64,000 nt of DNA from the NCBI RefSeq assembly GCF_024181585.1, contig NZ_CP054258.1:930001-994000 (forward strand), written 5' to 3'. The position numbers were made by a program, and so were the translations under genes. Source of the stretch: Treponema socranskii subsp. buccale (lineage in GTDB: Bacteria > Spirochaetota > Spirochaetia > Treponematales > Treponemataceae). A model generated the notes under the pieces. The model was given only the letters and a program-made list of their open reading frames with translations. It was not told where the DNA came from and searched no databases. This document shows, piece after piece, positions 22,445 through 31,044 of this stretch (its first letter is position 1; each line of letters opens with the position of its first letter).

Positions 22445-24270
22445 ATGAACGCTTTTTCGAAAAAAAAGATGTAACGCTTTTGATCGTATCGACGGCGGCT
22501 TTTATCGCAAGCGTCGTTGTGATCGCATATTCCCCGCAGATTTTTACATTTATTCAAAACCTTATCGAAACGAAAGTTTTGCATCGACCGTTGAATCCTG
22601 CAATGATCCGTCAGAAAATTACGCCGTTCATCGGATTTCCCGTTTTTACGGTTATTTTTTTCGATGCTTTGTTTTTTGTTAAATTTTCAAAAAAAACGAA
22701 AATAATTTTGATCGTGCAGTTTTTTATCGCAGCGGCGTTTTTGACGGCAGTCTGCGCTTTTTCGCGCTGCATACAAAACATGGACAGCGATATGGCCTCG
22801 GAAATCATGCTTGCAAAAGAATGTTTTACGCATAAAACATTTTGGCCGCGCTCGTGGTATTATTCAACCGAATTCCGCCTTTTAAACACACAGCTTATCG
22901 CAGCACCCCTGTTTGCATTTACGTCGAGTTGGATTACGGTAAAAGTCGTTTCCGCGATTATCCTCTGTTTTGCGCTGCCGCTTTCGCTGTGGTTTTTGCT
23001 CGGAACGCTCGGCGTAAAAACTCTGTGGATAAAGCTTTTGTGTACGCTGTTTGTTTTTGTACCTTGGTCGCGTGTGATGTGGGGGATGGTACAATTCGGA
23101 AATTATTATATTCCGCATATTGCGATGAGCTTTGTTTACATAGGATTCTTTTTATCGCTCGCATATTCGGAGCTTTCGGAAAAAAAACGAAAAACGTTTT
23201 GCATACTGTTTTTCGCGCTTGCCTTTATTTCAGGTGCGTCCGGTATACGATACGTTTTGAATTTCCAGCTTCCGATTGCCGTTGCAATCCTCTCTTGTGC
23301 CGTTTATCGTCTTGTCAACAAAAAGGAATCGTTCGCTTTTTCCCGTTTTTTTATAAAAGACAGACCGGTATTTTATGCCGTCATGAATATTTTTGTAAGC
23401 GCTTTCGGATATATCGTGAACTCGTCGGTGCTTTCAAAATTATTTTATTTTTTGAAATATAACGATAAAAAGTTTAATGCGATCGGTGACGTAAACTTTT
23501 CCGATGTGTATCGTGCAGTATTCGAAATCTTCGGTTATCATAGCGATGCCCTTGTGTTCGGCCCTGCGGGGATAAACAATGTCATGCTCTATATCGCGTT
23601 TATCTTCTTCATCGTCTGTTTTATCGTCTGCATAAAAAAATACGAATCTGCCCATAAGCGATTTTTCTTTATCATAACGGCGGTTATGATCGTTTTGAAT
23701 TCGTTTGCGATAATTCATATCGAATACGGCGAACGATATTTTATTCCGTCTCTTGTGTATTGTGTGCCGTGTTTTGCACTGTTTCTCGAAAGTCAAACCC
23801 TTTCCGTGCTGAAAAAATACCTTGTCGGTCTGTCGCTTTCCGTTGTCCTCATTGCGGGAGCATTCATTACCTATATCGATATTTTGACTTCCGACGGAAA
23901 TAGTGATAAGCGTGCGGTGTGCCGCTTTCTCGATGACAACTACGATTTCGGCTACGCGACGTTTTGGAATGCGAATATCTTTACGATGATGACGGACGGC
24001 AGACTTGAATTCGGAAATCTGTATCCCGATACGATAGACGGCGTCGATTATATTCCGGAAAAATTTCAATGTCATTTATGGTTGACGCCGAAGCGTTTTT
24101 ATCGCGATGATTACAAATCGGATGAACCGATTTTTTTCCTTGTAACTCAAAAAGAATATGCCGACTCGCCGAAACGGACTGTATTTAAAAACGGCAGACA
24201 GGTTTATTCGGACGATTTTTATCGCGTATTCGAATTCGAAAATAAAAAAGCGTTTATCGACGGATTTTAA
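22445..24270 (+). CDS. Polytopic membrane glycosyltransferase, GtrC-like, with an A8 tract after the start
   Basis: About 600 residues, with roughly ten or more transmembrane helices and a C-terminal periplasmic domain. It occupies the place of the serotype-specific transferase that moves the lipid-linked sugar onto a surface glycan. The frame is open from about 22468. The best start, ATG at 22445 with GGGAG upstream, runs M-N-A-F-S-K-K-K-M and stops after ten codons. With nine A instead of eight at 22460-22467 it would read into the main frame (K-K-K-D-V-T-L-L-I-V-S). As written, only a TTG at 22480 could start translation. This is the layout of a phase-variable gene in the off state, or a sequencing error in a homopolymer. 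Confidence 0.75.
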
Positions 24271-24271
24271 T

Positions 24272-24673
24272 ATGCTCGATAAAAAATTTTCCCAGCCGAT
24301 AAAATTCATCATCGTCGGAATCGTGAATACAGCCGTCGGCTGGGCAGTGATGTTCGTGTTGTATAATGCGTTTCATGCCGGCTATTGGCTGTCGTCGGCT
24401 GCAAATTATATCGTCGGCAGCGTTTGCAGTTTTTTTTTGAATAAATATTTTACGTTCCGTTCAAAACGTTTGAATGTAAAAGAAGCGCTGCGTTTTGTGC
24501 TGTGTATCGCTTTTTGTTATGCCGTCAGCTACGGTATCGCGCGTCCCGCAATTCGCCTGCTTTTTTCTCCGTATGCAAAACAGATACAGGATAACGCCGC
24601 GATGGTTTTGGGGAGTATCGTTTTTACCGCGATGAATTTTTTCGGACAAAAATATGTCGTTTTTAAAAAGTGA
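24272..24673 (+). CDS. gtrA: GtrA-like flippase
   Basis: 133 residues with four transmembrane helices and the GtrA motifs K-F-I-I-V-G-I-V-N-T and F-F-L-N-K-Y-F-T-F. GtrA proteins are thought to flip undecaprenyl-phosphate sugars across the membrane. The ATG is 2 nt after the preceding stop, so it is coupled to the GtrC-like gene. The three genes form the classic gtr set, in the order B, C, A. Confidence 0.9.
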   Translation: MLDKKFSQPIKFIIVGIVNTAVGWAVMFVLYNAFHAGYWLSSAANYIVGSVCSFFLNKYFTFRSKRLNVKEALRFVLCIAFCYAVSYGIARPAIRLLFSPYAKQIQDNAAMVLGSIVFTAMNFFGQKYVVFKK

Positions 24674-24692
24674 TGACGAAAATTCCCGCGCG

Positions 24693-24721
24693 TTGAAAAG
24701 AAGTACGAAATTTGCTAAAAT
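24693..24721 (+). promoter_or_regulatory. Aconitase promoter
   Basis: TTGAAA (24693-24698) and TAAAAT (24716-24721) with a 17-bp spacer lie in the gap after gtrA. A GAGG ribosome binding site precedes the ATG at 24752. Confidence 0.7.
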
Positions 24722-24751
24722 ACGTCCCGTGTAAAACATCGAGGTAACGCT

Positions 24752-26776
24752 ATGTCCTTAACGCTCACGGAAAAATTATTGCAGGCACACATCATTCCCG
24801 ACGCATGTCCCGACACGAAATTCGTACCGGGAGAGCCGATACGGAGAGGAGACGATATCGCGATCCGCATCGATCAAACATTGACGCAGGATGCGACGGG
24901 AACGATGACTTATCTCCAATTCGAAACGATCGGCGTCCCCCGCGTCAAAACGGAACTCTCCGTTTCTTACGTCGATCACAACACGCTGCAAACCGATTTT
25001 AAAAATATGGACGATCACCGTTATCTGCAGAGCGTTGCCGAAAAATACGGCCTTTATTTTTCACGGCCGGGAAACGGCATCTGTCATCAAGTACACCTCG
25101 AACGTTTCGGAAAGCCGGGTAAAACGCTGCTCGGCAGCGACAGCCACACGCCGACCGGCGGCGGTATCGGTATGATCGCGATCGGAGCGGGCGGACTCGA
25201 CGTCGCCGTCGCAATGGGCGGCGGCGCCTTTCACTTGGCGATGCCGAAAGTCTTCGGCGTACAGCTCACCGGCTGCCTTCGCAAAGGCGTCAGCGCAAAA
25301 GACATCATCCTCGAAGTGCTGAGGCGTGAAACGGTAAAAGGAGGAGTCGGCGCGGTTTACGAATATTTCGGGTCGGGCGTCGAAACGCTCACCGTTCCGC
25401 AGCGCGCGACGATTACGAATATGGGTGCGGAACTCGGCGCAACCTGTTCTATTTTCCCGTCGGACGCAAAGACGAAAACCTTTCTCGCGTCGATGGGGAG
25501 GGCAAAAGACTGGACGAAACTGGAAGCCGACATCGGCGCCGAATACGATAAAATCATTCAAATCGATTTGACAAAACTGTCGGCGCTCGCCGCTCAGCCG
25601 CATTCTCCGGATGCCGTCACTGCGGTAAAAAATCTTTCGGGCAAAGCGGTAACGCAGGTCGTCATCGGTTCGTGTACGAACAGTTCCCTCGACGATTTGG
25701 AAACGGTCGCTGCGATCGTCAAAGGCAAACACATAGCGCCGGGAGTCGAAGCGGGCATAGCGCCGGGAAGCCGGGCGACGCTCATGATGGCGGAAAAAGC
25801 GGGTATACTCGGCACGCTCATCGAAGCGGGCTTCCGCATCCTTGAAAGCGCGTGCGGTCCGTGCATCGGTATGGGCTTTGCGCCGAACAGCGAAGGGGTA
25901 TCGCTTCGCACGTTCAACCGCAATTTTAAAGGCAGAAGCGGAACGGCCGATGCAAAGGTTTACCTTGTTTCCCCCGAAACGGCCGCCGCATCCGCGGTTA
26001 CGGGCGTCGTCACCGAAGCCGAAACGCTTTCGTATACCGACCGCGCATACGTGCGCTCTCGCCGCGTGAGTCTTCTCGACGGAAACGACGCCCGGCTCGA
26101 TGCAAAAATTATTAAAAAAGCTGCGAAAGACGAAGGCATGCTCATCCCGCCGCTCCCGCAGGAAAAAGCGGAAAAAGTCGAAGTTATCCGCGGACCGAAT
26201 ATCAAAAAATGTCCGCCCTGTCCGCCGTGCGCGTCGTCCCTCAAATTGCCGGTGCTGCTGAAAGCGGGCGACAATATTTCGACCGACGATATCATGCCGG
26301 CGGGAACGAAAGTGCTTCCGTTCCGTTCGAATATCCCCGAGATAAGCAAATTCACTTTTTCGCGCATCGATGAAACTTTTTACGACCGTGCGGAGCGAAT
26401 GCGTTTTGCCGGCTGTTTTATCGTCGCAGGCGAAAATTACGGACAGGGGTCTTCACGCGAACATGCAGCTCTCGGCCCGATGTATCTCGGCGTGCGTGCG
26501 GTCATCGCAAAAAGCTTTGCGCGCATTCATAAAGCGAATCTCGTAAACTACGGTATCATTCCTATCGAATTTGCAAACCCCGCCGATTATGAAGCGATCG
26601 GGCAAAACGATGTGCTTGAAATCGGAAATATCGCCGAAGCGCTGAAGACGGGATGTCCGTTCGAAATATCCGTCAACGGAAAAAAAATCGGCGGTACGAA
26701 CGAGCTTGCCAAGCGCAGCCGCTTAATCCTGCTTGCCGGAGGACTCGCATCCTATACCCGTAAGGGCGGAAATTAA
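24752..26776 (+). CDS. acn: Aconitate hydratase
   Basis: Interconverts citrate and isocitrate through a [4Fe-4S] cluster. 674 residues, the length of mitochondrial-type bacterial enzymes. Cluster cysteines are Cys 308 (G-S-C-T-N-S-S) and Cys 368/371 (A-C-G-P-C-I-G). The small C-terminal swivel domain begins near D-N-I-S-T-D-D and includes Y-G-Q-G-S-S-R-E-H. Residues 489-495 carry a local C-P-P-C-P-P-C run in the interdomain linker, which is unusual. No citrate synthase or isocitrate dehydrogenase is nearby, so whether it serves glutamate synthesis or another 3-step branch is open. Confidence 0.93.
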   Translation: MSLTLTEKLLQAHIIPDACPDTKFVPGEPIRRGDDIAIRIDQTLTQDATGTMTYLQFETIGVPRVKTELSVSYVDHNTLQTDFKNMDDHRYLQSVAEKYGLYFSRPGNGICHQVHLERFGKPGKTLLGSDSHTPTGGGIGMIAIGAGGLDVAVAMGGGAFHLAMPKVFGVQLTGCLRKGVSAKDIILEVLRRETVKGGVGAVYEYFGSGVETLTVPQRATITNMGAELGATCSIFPSDAKTKTFLASMGRAKDWTKLEADIGAEYDKIIQIDLTKLSALAAQPHSPDAVTAVKNLSGKAVTQVVIGSCTNSSLDDLETVAAIVKGKHIAPGVEAGIAPGSRATLMMAEKAGILGTLIEAGFRILESACGPCIGMGFAPNSEGVSLRTFNRNFKGRSGTADAKVYLVSPETAAASAVTGVVTEAETLSYTDRAYVRSRRVSLLDGNDARLDAKIIKKAAKDEGMLIPPLPQEKAEKVEVIRGPNIKKCPPCPPCASSLKLPVLLKAGDNISTDDIMPAGTKVLPFRSNIPEISKFTFSRIDETFYDRAERMRFAGCFIVAGENYGQGSSREHAALGPMYLGVRAVIAKSFARIHKANLVNYGIIPIEFANPADYEAIGQNDVLEIGNIAEALKTGCPFEISVNGKKIGGTNELAKRSRLILLAGGLASYTRKGGN

Positions 26777-26814
26777 TATTAATAAAATACGATTTTTGAA
26801 AGTGCGGGAGAAAT

Positions 26815-27528
26815 ATGAAAGTTCACAACGTAATGGAAGAATTGATAACAACGCGCGTCAATCTCATGTACGAGCGGCTCAATGAGGCGAAACCCTCATG
26901 GTTTACCTGCGACTGCGAAGATTGCCGGCTCGATGTCGTAAGTTATGTACTCAATCGCATTCCTCCGCGCTATGTCGTTTCGGGCAGGGGCGTCGTGCAT
27001 ACGATGAAGCTTGTTCCGACGCCGCAGATAAAAGCGGATATCGATGCGCTTGTCATAGAAGCCGTACGCGCAATCAATTCGACCAAGCGTCCGTATCACA
27101 AAGACGTCGCACCGAATGCACATTCGGAAAAGCATGAGATTTCGTTCAATTTCCCGATTTTTTCAGGAAGCGTTTTCGACGGCGCGTCTTTCGAGCCGCT
27201 TATCGACTGTACGATCACGCTTAAATACGGTGAGGACAACGCGGATATGATCGACAAAACGTGGTCGAATCCGTGCAAAACATACGCAGCGACAAACGGA
27301 TCGTATTCATTTTGGGTTAAACCTTTTAAAGCGGACAAAGTCGGCGAAAGCAAATACTTTACGTTTACGGTGGCAGTTGCCGCAAAGGGGTATACGCCTG
27401 CAAGTCACGCGTTCAGTATTCCGCTTATAAGCGAAGCGGAACAGCGTAACGAAGCGAGTACCGCTTATTCACTGAAAATACAGGATCTGTTTTTATTTCG
27501 AAGCGATGTAAAAAATCCTATGGAGTGA
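26815..27528 (+). CDS. ComFB-domain protein with a C-terminal beta domain
   Basis: 237 residues. The first 95 match ComFB: M-E-E-L-I, C-D-C-E-D-C with R-L-D-V-V-S-Y-V-L-N, and P-P-R-Y-V-V-S. ComFB-type proteins include recently described cyclic-di-GMP binders. The cysteines C-x-C-x-x-C suggest a metal site. From about 110 on, the protein becomes an Ig/CNA-B-like beta sandwich (G-S-V-F-D-G-A, then T-Y-A-A-T-N-G-S-Y-S-F), the kind used for carbohydrate or protein docking. GGGAG precedes the ATG. No signal peptide is present. Confidence 0.75.
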   Translation: MKVHNVMEELITTRVNLMYERLNEAKPSWFTCDCEDCRLDVVSYVLNRIPPRYVVSGRGVVHTMKLVPTPQIKADIDALVIEAVRAINSTKRPYHKDVAPNAHSEKHEISFNFPIFSGSVFDGASFEPLIDCTITLKYGEDNADMIDKTWSNPCKTYAATNGSYSFWVKPFKADKVGESKYFTFTVAVAAKGYTPASHAFSIPLISEAEQRNEASTAYSLKIQDLFLFRSDVKNPME

Positions 27529-27633
27529 TCGGAAAACGCCGGTTAGGACGAAAGCGTCCGTACCGCGCGTTTCCCGCGTCCGTTTTTGTCCGGTTCCGTT
27601 CGAAAGTTTTCGTTTTCGGACAGAGCTTTGAAT
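27529..27633. other. Gap between converging comFB and aldolase genes
   Basis: A short hairpin (GGACG, AAAG-type loop, CGTCC at 27546-27559) is visible but has no T run. No gene or repeat is seen here. Confidence 0.3.
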
Positions 27634-28284
27634 CTATCCGTTTTTTACCTGTCCGTAGTTTTTAAATTTTTCGATTACCCGCTCCATTTCGTCATCCGGC
27701 AGCACGAAGGGTTTTCCCGCGCACATCGCCCGGTACTGCACTTCGGCACAAAATTCCATACCCCGCGCCAAACCGAAGGCCGAAGCTAAATCTTTTCCGA
27801 CGGCGAGCATACCGTGATTTGCCAAAAGAAGTGCGTCGCTTTTTCCGATCGCGTCTTTTGCAGCTTTTGCCAATTCGGTCGTGCCGAAGGTTCGGTACGG
27901 AGCGCAAGGAACTTCCGGAGCACCCGCATCCGCGACGACATAGTGCACCGCGCGGATGGGCTCACGGAGACATGCAAGTACGGTGCAGTACATCGAATGC
28001 GTGTGCACGACCGCCCTCGCTTCGGGTTTTACCTCGTACATCGCCGCATGCAGCGCCCATTCGCTCGACGGCTTTCTGTCCCCTTCGACGGTTTTTCCGT
28101 CCAAGCCGACTACGACGATGTCGCTTTCTTTCGTATCGAAATACGGAATCCCCGACGGACTGATGATCATGAGTTTTTTTTTCGGATCGAAAATACTTAT
28201 ATTTCCGCTCGTTCCCGATGTGAGATGCTCCGTAATCAAACGCTTACCGAAGTCGACGATGGCTTTGCGCTCTTTGTCATACAT
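27634..28284 (-). CDS. Class II aldolase, FucA-like
   Basis: 216 residues. Zinc ligands H-T-H-S (about 91-93) and N-H-G-M (about 153), plus S-G-T-S-G-N-I-S phosphate-binding residues and the S-S-E-W glutamate, fit L-fuculose-1-phosphate aldolase-type enzymes. With mtnK and mtnA directly upstream, the likely substrate is 5-methylthioribulose-1-phosphate or 5-deoxyribulose-1-phosphate, cleaved to dihydroxyacetone phosphate and an aldehyde, as known for DHAP-shunt aldolases. The start at 28284 has a GGAGGAG site. The longer frame to 28326 overlaps mtnA and is not needed. Confidence 0.85.
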   Translation of the reverse strand: MYDKERKAIVDFGKRLITEHLTSGTSGNISIFDPKKKLMIISPSGIPYFDTKESDIVVVGLDGKTVEGDRKPSSEWALHAAMYEVKPEARAVVHTHSMYCTVLACLREPIRAVHYVVADAGAPEVPCAPYRTFGTTELAKAAKDAIGKSDALLLANHGMLAVGKDLASAFGLARGMEFCAEVQYRAMCAGKPFVLPDDEMERVIEKFKNYGQVKNG

Positions 28285-28312
28285 ATGGCATCTCCTCCGT
28301 GCACCTTTTTCA

Positions 28313-29365
28313 TCAATAATATTCATCGACCTTTGTGTCGAAATATTCGTTCAGCGTATAGGGCGTAAAGACGCCTTTATCGGTGACGACGCCGCTTATC
28401 AAATGCGGAGGCGTGATGTCGAACGAAGGGTAGATCCCTTTGACGCCCGGAAGCGTATTCGCCTTTCCGCCCGAACTCAGCACGAGGGACGGGTCTCTCT
28501 CTTCGATGACGATATCGCGCATCGTCATTTTATCCGCGTCCGGTATGCCCGTCACGAAATACGGGATGCCGAAGTGCTTTGCCAAAATCGCGATTTGAAA
28601 CGTGCCGATTTTATTTGCAATGTGACCGTCGCGGGCGATGGTGTCTGCCGCCGACGTAAAGACGTCGATGCCTTTTTTTTGCATCGCGTAGGCGACCATA
28701 TTGTCCGTGATGACCGTCGTATCGAAACCCATTTCATAACAGCAGCTCGACGTAAGGCGCGCACCCTGCAGATACGGCCGCGTTTCCGCGCAGTAGAGTT
28801 TCAACGCATTGCCGCTTTTTTTCGCCGCACGCAGCATCATACCGACGATCGTTTCGCCGAAACACTGCGTAAGCACCGTTCCGCCTTTCGGAAAAAGAGA
28901 AGCGAGGTATTCGCCGACTTTTTCCATCGTACCGTAGCGGCGCTCAAGCGAATCGATTGTCCGCTCGAAGATCGCCTCACACACGTTTTTTCCGGCCGCA
29001 AGAGCGCTTTCGGCCGCTTTGAGGCAGCCATCCGTGACGATACTCATCCTGTTTGCCGTCGTCGGTCTTGCATGCGATATGTCGTGCGCCGCTTGGCGCA
29101 AAAACTCGAGCTGAGAAGCGGCGCTTTTATTTTTTACTTCGTAAGCCGCGAGCGCCATACCCATACCTGCCGCCGTATAGGGGCCTGCGCTCTGCGTAAC
29201 CATATCGGCGATCGCCTGTGCAACTTCCCGATACGAAGCGCATTCGACGAATTTTATTTCCGTAGGATAGATGCGTCTGTCCAATATGCGTACTTTTCCG
29301 TTTTCGTACCACGCGACGTTTTCGTATCTCAGCAAAAAGGGCAAGTCGAAATCACACCGCTTCAT
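28313..29365 (-). CDS. mtnA: 5-methylthioribose-1-phosphate isomerase
   Basis: Converts methylthioribose-1-phosphate to the ribulose form. 350 residues of the eIF2B-alpha-like fold. The catalytic cysteine is in T-S-S-C-C-Y-E and the aspartate in S-A-A-D-T-I-A, followed by H-I-A-N-K-I-G-T. Its ATG overlaps the mtnK stop (ATGA at 29362-29365). 28 bp separate its stop from the aldolase start. Confidence 0.92.
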   Translation of the reverse strand: MKRCDFDLPFLLRYENVAWYENGKVRILDRRIYPTEIKFVECASYREVAQAIADMVTQSAGPYTAAGMGMALAAYEVKNKSAASQLEFLRQAAHDISHARPTTANRMSIVTDGCLKAAESALAAGKNVCEAIFERTIDSLERRYGTMEKVGEYLASLFPKGGTVLTQCFGETIVGMMLRAAKKSGNALKLYCAETRPYLQGARLTSSCCYEMGFDTTVITDNMVAYAMQKKGIDVFTSAADTIARDGHIANKIGTFQIAILAKHFGIPYFVTGIPDADKMTMRDIVIEERDPSLVLSSGGKANTLPGVKGIYPSFDITPPHLISGVVTDKGVFTPYTLNEYFDTKVDEYY

Positions 29366-30600
29366 AGTTCACCTCGTTTCGCGCAGCTGAAGATATCGTT
29401 TGCCGCCTGCACAAGATCGCTTCCCGATTTCATATCCTCCGTCCGCTTTATAAAGATTTTTCCGAGCAGGATGAGACTCCTCTCGAGCGGTACTTTCAGC
29501 GCTATATCCGTCACGGAAGTCACTTCCGACACTTTCGCATCCCCGACAACTCTTCTGATGATTTCCGTCCCCGCATAGCCTGCCGAATCGGCAAGCACGC
29601 CTTCCGTATACGCATTTTTAAAGCGCTCGTTTTTATACAGAGGGAATTCGACAAGCTCATCGTATTTTTTTTCAAACTTCGTTTTGAACGAATCGAAAAC
29701 GTCCGCAATCGTCTTTTGCAGCCACGATAAAAATTCCGCATTTTCAGGCTTCGTCCAATACGCGTTCGCATACGCGAAAAAGAGATTTCCGATGACGTTT
29801 CCGACATCGTAGCCCATAGGTCCGTAAAACGCGAATTCCGGATCGATGACTTTTATGCCGTCATCGTTTACGAAAATGGAACCGGTATGCAAGTCTCCGT
29901 GAACGAGCGCCTGCGCGTGATTCATAAAATCGTCCCTGAGTCGCGCGACGCACGCGTGCAGCGCTTTGTCCTCGTACAACGCTTTTTCGACAAAGCTTGC
30001 GTTTTCCGGTATGACGACGTTCCGCTTTTTATAATCCCAGTACGGTTCGGTAAATACCAAATCTTCGGAAATATCGCAGAGTTCGGGATTCGTAAAAAGC
30101 TTGACGCGCTCTTTTTTTTCAGCCCTTCCGATAACCAAATCCGTCGTCGGAAGCAGGGTATCCGCAAGAAAGGTCGAAAGCTCATCGCTCAATGCCGAAA
30201 AGATTTTCCCCGCGGCAAGCTCTTTGCGCAAATTCTTATACGCCGAAATGTCTTCCATGGCTAGTGCGAACATCGCTTCGTCGTAGTGATAGATTTCGGG
30301 CACGAAGCCGGGCGCAAGCGATTTTTCGATTTTCAAAATCTCCGCTTCGATTTTGTTTCGGTGCATATCGAGCGGACGTCCGGATGAGCGGAGCAGGGTA
30401 TCCGCCTGTTTTATAACGAGGGACTTGCCGCTCGTTTTACCGAACACTTTGAACACATAGTTGATATTGCCGTCGCCGATTTCAGAGCAGCCGAGCTCTT
30501 CGTCCGCGTCAAAATAGCCGAGTTTGTCCCTCGCATATTCGATTGCCGTCCGTACGTCGAGTAAAAAATGTTTTGCGTATTTTTCTTTATCTGACATCAT
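29362..30600 (-). CDS. mtnK: 5-methylthioribose kinase
   Basis: Phosphorylates methylthioribose released from methylthioadenosine. 412 residues of the APH/choline-kinase fold. H-G-D-L-H-T-G-S is the catalytic loop, D-P-E-F-A-F-Y-G-P-M-G-Y-D-V-G the metal-binding segment, and E-I-G-D-G-N-I-N-Y-V-F-K the nucleotide loop. First gene of a three-gene minus-strand operon. Its start lies 32 bp after the tRNA-Val 3' end with no promoter and no clear ribosome binding site between, so it is likely read from the tRNA promoter. Two adjacent ATGs (30600 and 30597) are possible starts. Confidence 0.92.
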   Translation of the reverse strand: MMSDKEKYAKHFLLDVRTAIEYARDKLGYFDADEELGCSEIGDGNINYVFKVFGKTSGKSLVIKQADTLLRSSGRPLDMHRNKIEAEILKIEKSLAPGFVPEIYHYDEAMFALAMEDISAYKNLRKELAAGKIFSALSDELSTFLADTLLPTTDLVIGRAEKKERVKLFTNPELCDISEDLVFTEPYWDYKKRNVVIPENASFVEKALYEDKALHACVARLRDDFMNHAQALVHGDLHTGSIFVNDDGIKVIDPEFAFYGPMGYDVGNVIGNLFFAYANAYWTKPENAEFLSWLQKTIADVFDSFKTKFEKKYDELVEFPLYKNERFKNAYTEGVLADSAGYAGTEIIRRVVGDAKVSEVTSVTDIALKVPLERSLILLGKIFIKRTEDMKSGSDLVQAANDIFSCAKRGEL

Positions 30601-30632
30601 TGAAACGCGTGCGCCGATGCGCGGAGTGTGTT

Positions 30633-30706
30633 TGGACGATGAGGGATTCGGACCCCCGACACCCTGGGTGTAAACCAGGTACTCTAACCGGCTGAGCTAA
30701 TCGTCC
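30633..30706 (-). tRNA. tRNA-Val (anticodon TAC)
   Basis: A 74-nt cloverleaf on the minus strand. Acceptor GGACGAT pairs with ATCGTCC. The anticodon stem CCTGG/CCAGG has the loop TTTACAC, so the anticodon is TAC (reads GUA). The T arm contains GGTCCGAATCC. CCA is not encoded. It leads directly into mtnK. Confidence 0.95.
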
Positions 30707-30718
30707 GCGTATTTTTTG

Positions 30719-30747
30719 AGTATAAAGAAATATTCAGGCGCTGTCAA
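30719..30747 (-). promoter_or_regulatory. tRNA-Val/mtn promoter
   Basis: TTGACA (30742-30747, minus strand) and TATACT (30719-30724) with exactly 17 bp between them is a near-ideal promoter. It is the only one visible for tRNA-Val and the mtnK-mtnA-aldolase genes. Confidence 0.85.
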
Positions 30748-30774
30748 CTTAGCGCTTATCGCTTATCGCATGTT

Positions 30775-30928
30775 CTATTGCTCGGATTTGCTCTTTTAAG
30801 TCCGGAGGCGAAAAACTCCTGCGGCGTTTTTCTTTTATCAATACGCTCGCGATTTCTCCGCACTGCTCGAAATCGCTCTGTAAGTCGAAAGGCGAAAAAC
30901 GGCCGAGCCGTTTTTCTTTTATCAACAC
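30775..30928. repeat. Composite repeat region C: constant-loop hairpin and terminators, no 37-bp units
   Basis: Begins with a half-element (ATTGCTCGGATTTGC). It contains a hairpin GAAAAACTCC-type stem at 30810-30832, a constant-loop hairpin with an 8-bp stem GCGATTTC (30849-30856, complement 30869-30876), and a perfect terminator hairpin GAAAAACGGC-CGA-GCCGTTTTTC at 30894-30916. It is the same family as 3991-4392 and 17747-18175. The intergenic 30707-31044 holds no gene. Confidence 0.8.
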
Positions 30929-30964
30929 GCGCGCAAATCCTCCGCATTGCTCGGATTTGCGCGC
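30929..30964. repeat. Constant-loop hairpin upstream of phoH
   Basis: Perfect 12-bp inverted repeat GCGCGCAAATCC (30929-30940) and its complement (30953-30964) around TCCGCATTGCTC. The stem differs from those before tyrS and alr while the loop is the same but for one base. TC and the -35 box follow. Confidence 0.9.
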
Positions 30965-30966
30965 TC

Positions 30967-30995
30967 TTGCATAAATTATCCTCTGCCTTTATAAT
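30967..30995 (+). promoter_or_regulatory. phoH promoter abutting the hairpin
   Basis: TTGCAT (30967-30972) and a perfect TATAAT (30990-30995) with a 17-bp spacer. Position relative to the hairpin is identical to the tyrS and alr promoters. Confidence 0.65.
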
Positions 30996-31044
30996 TTTAT
31001 ACAATATTTGACGGTGGTGATCGGAGAGCGGGTGTTGGAGGGTT

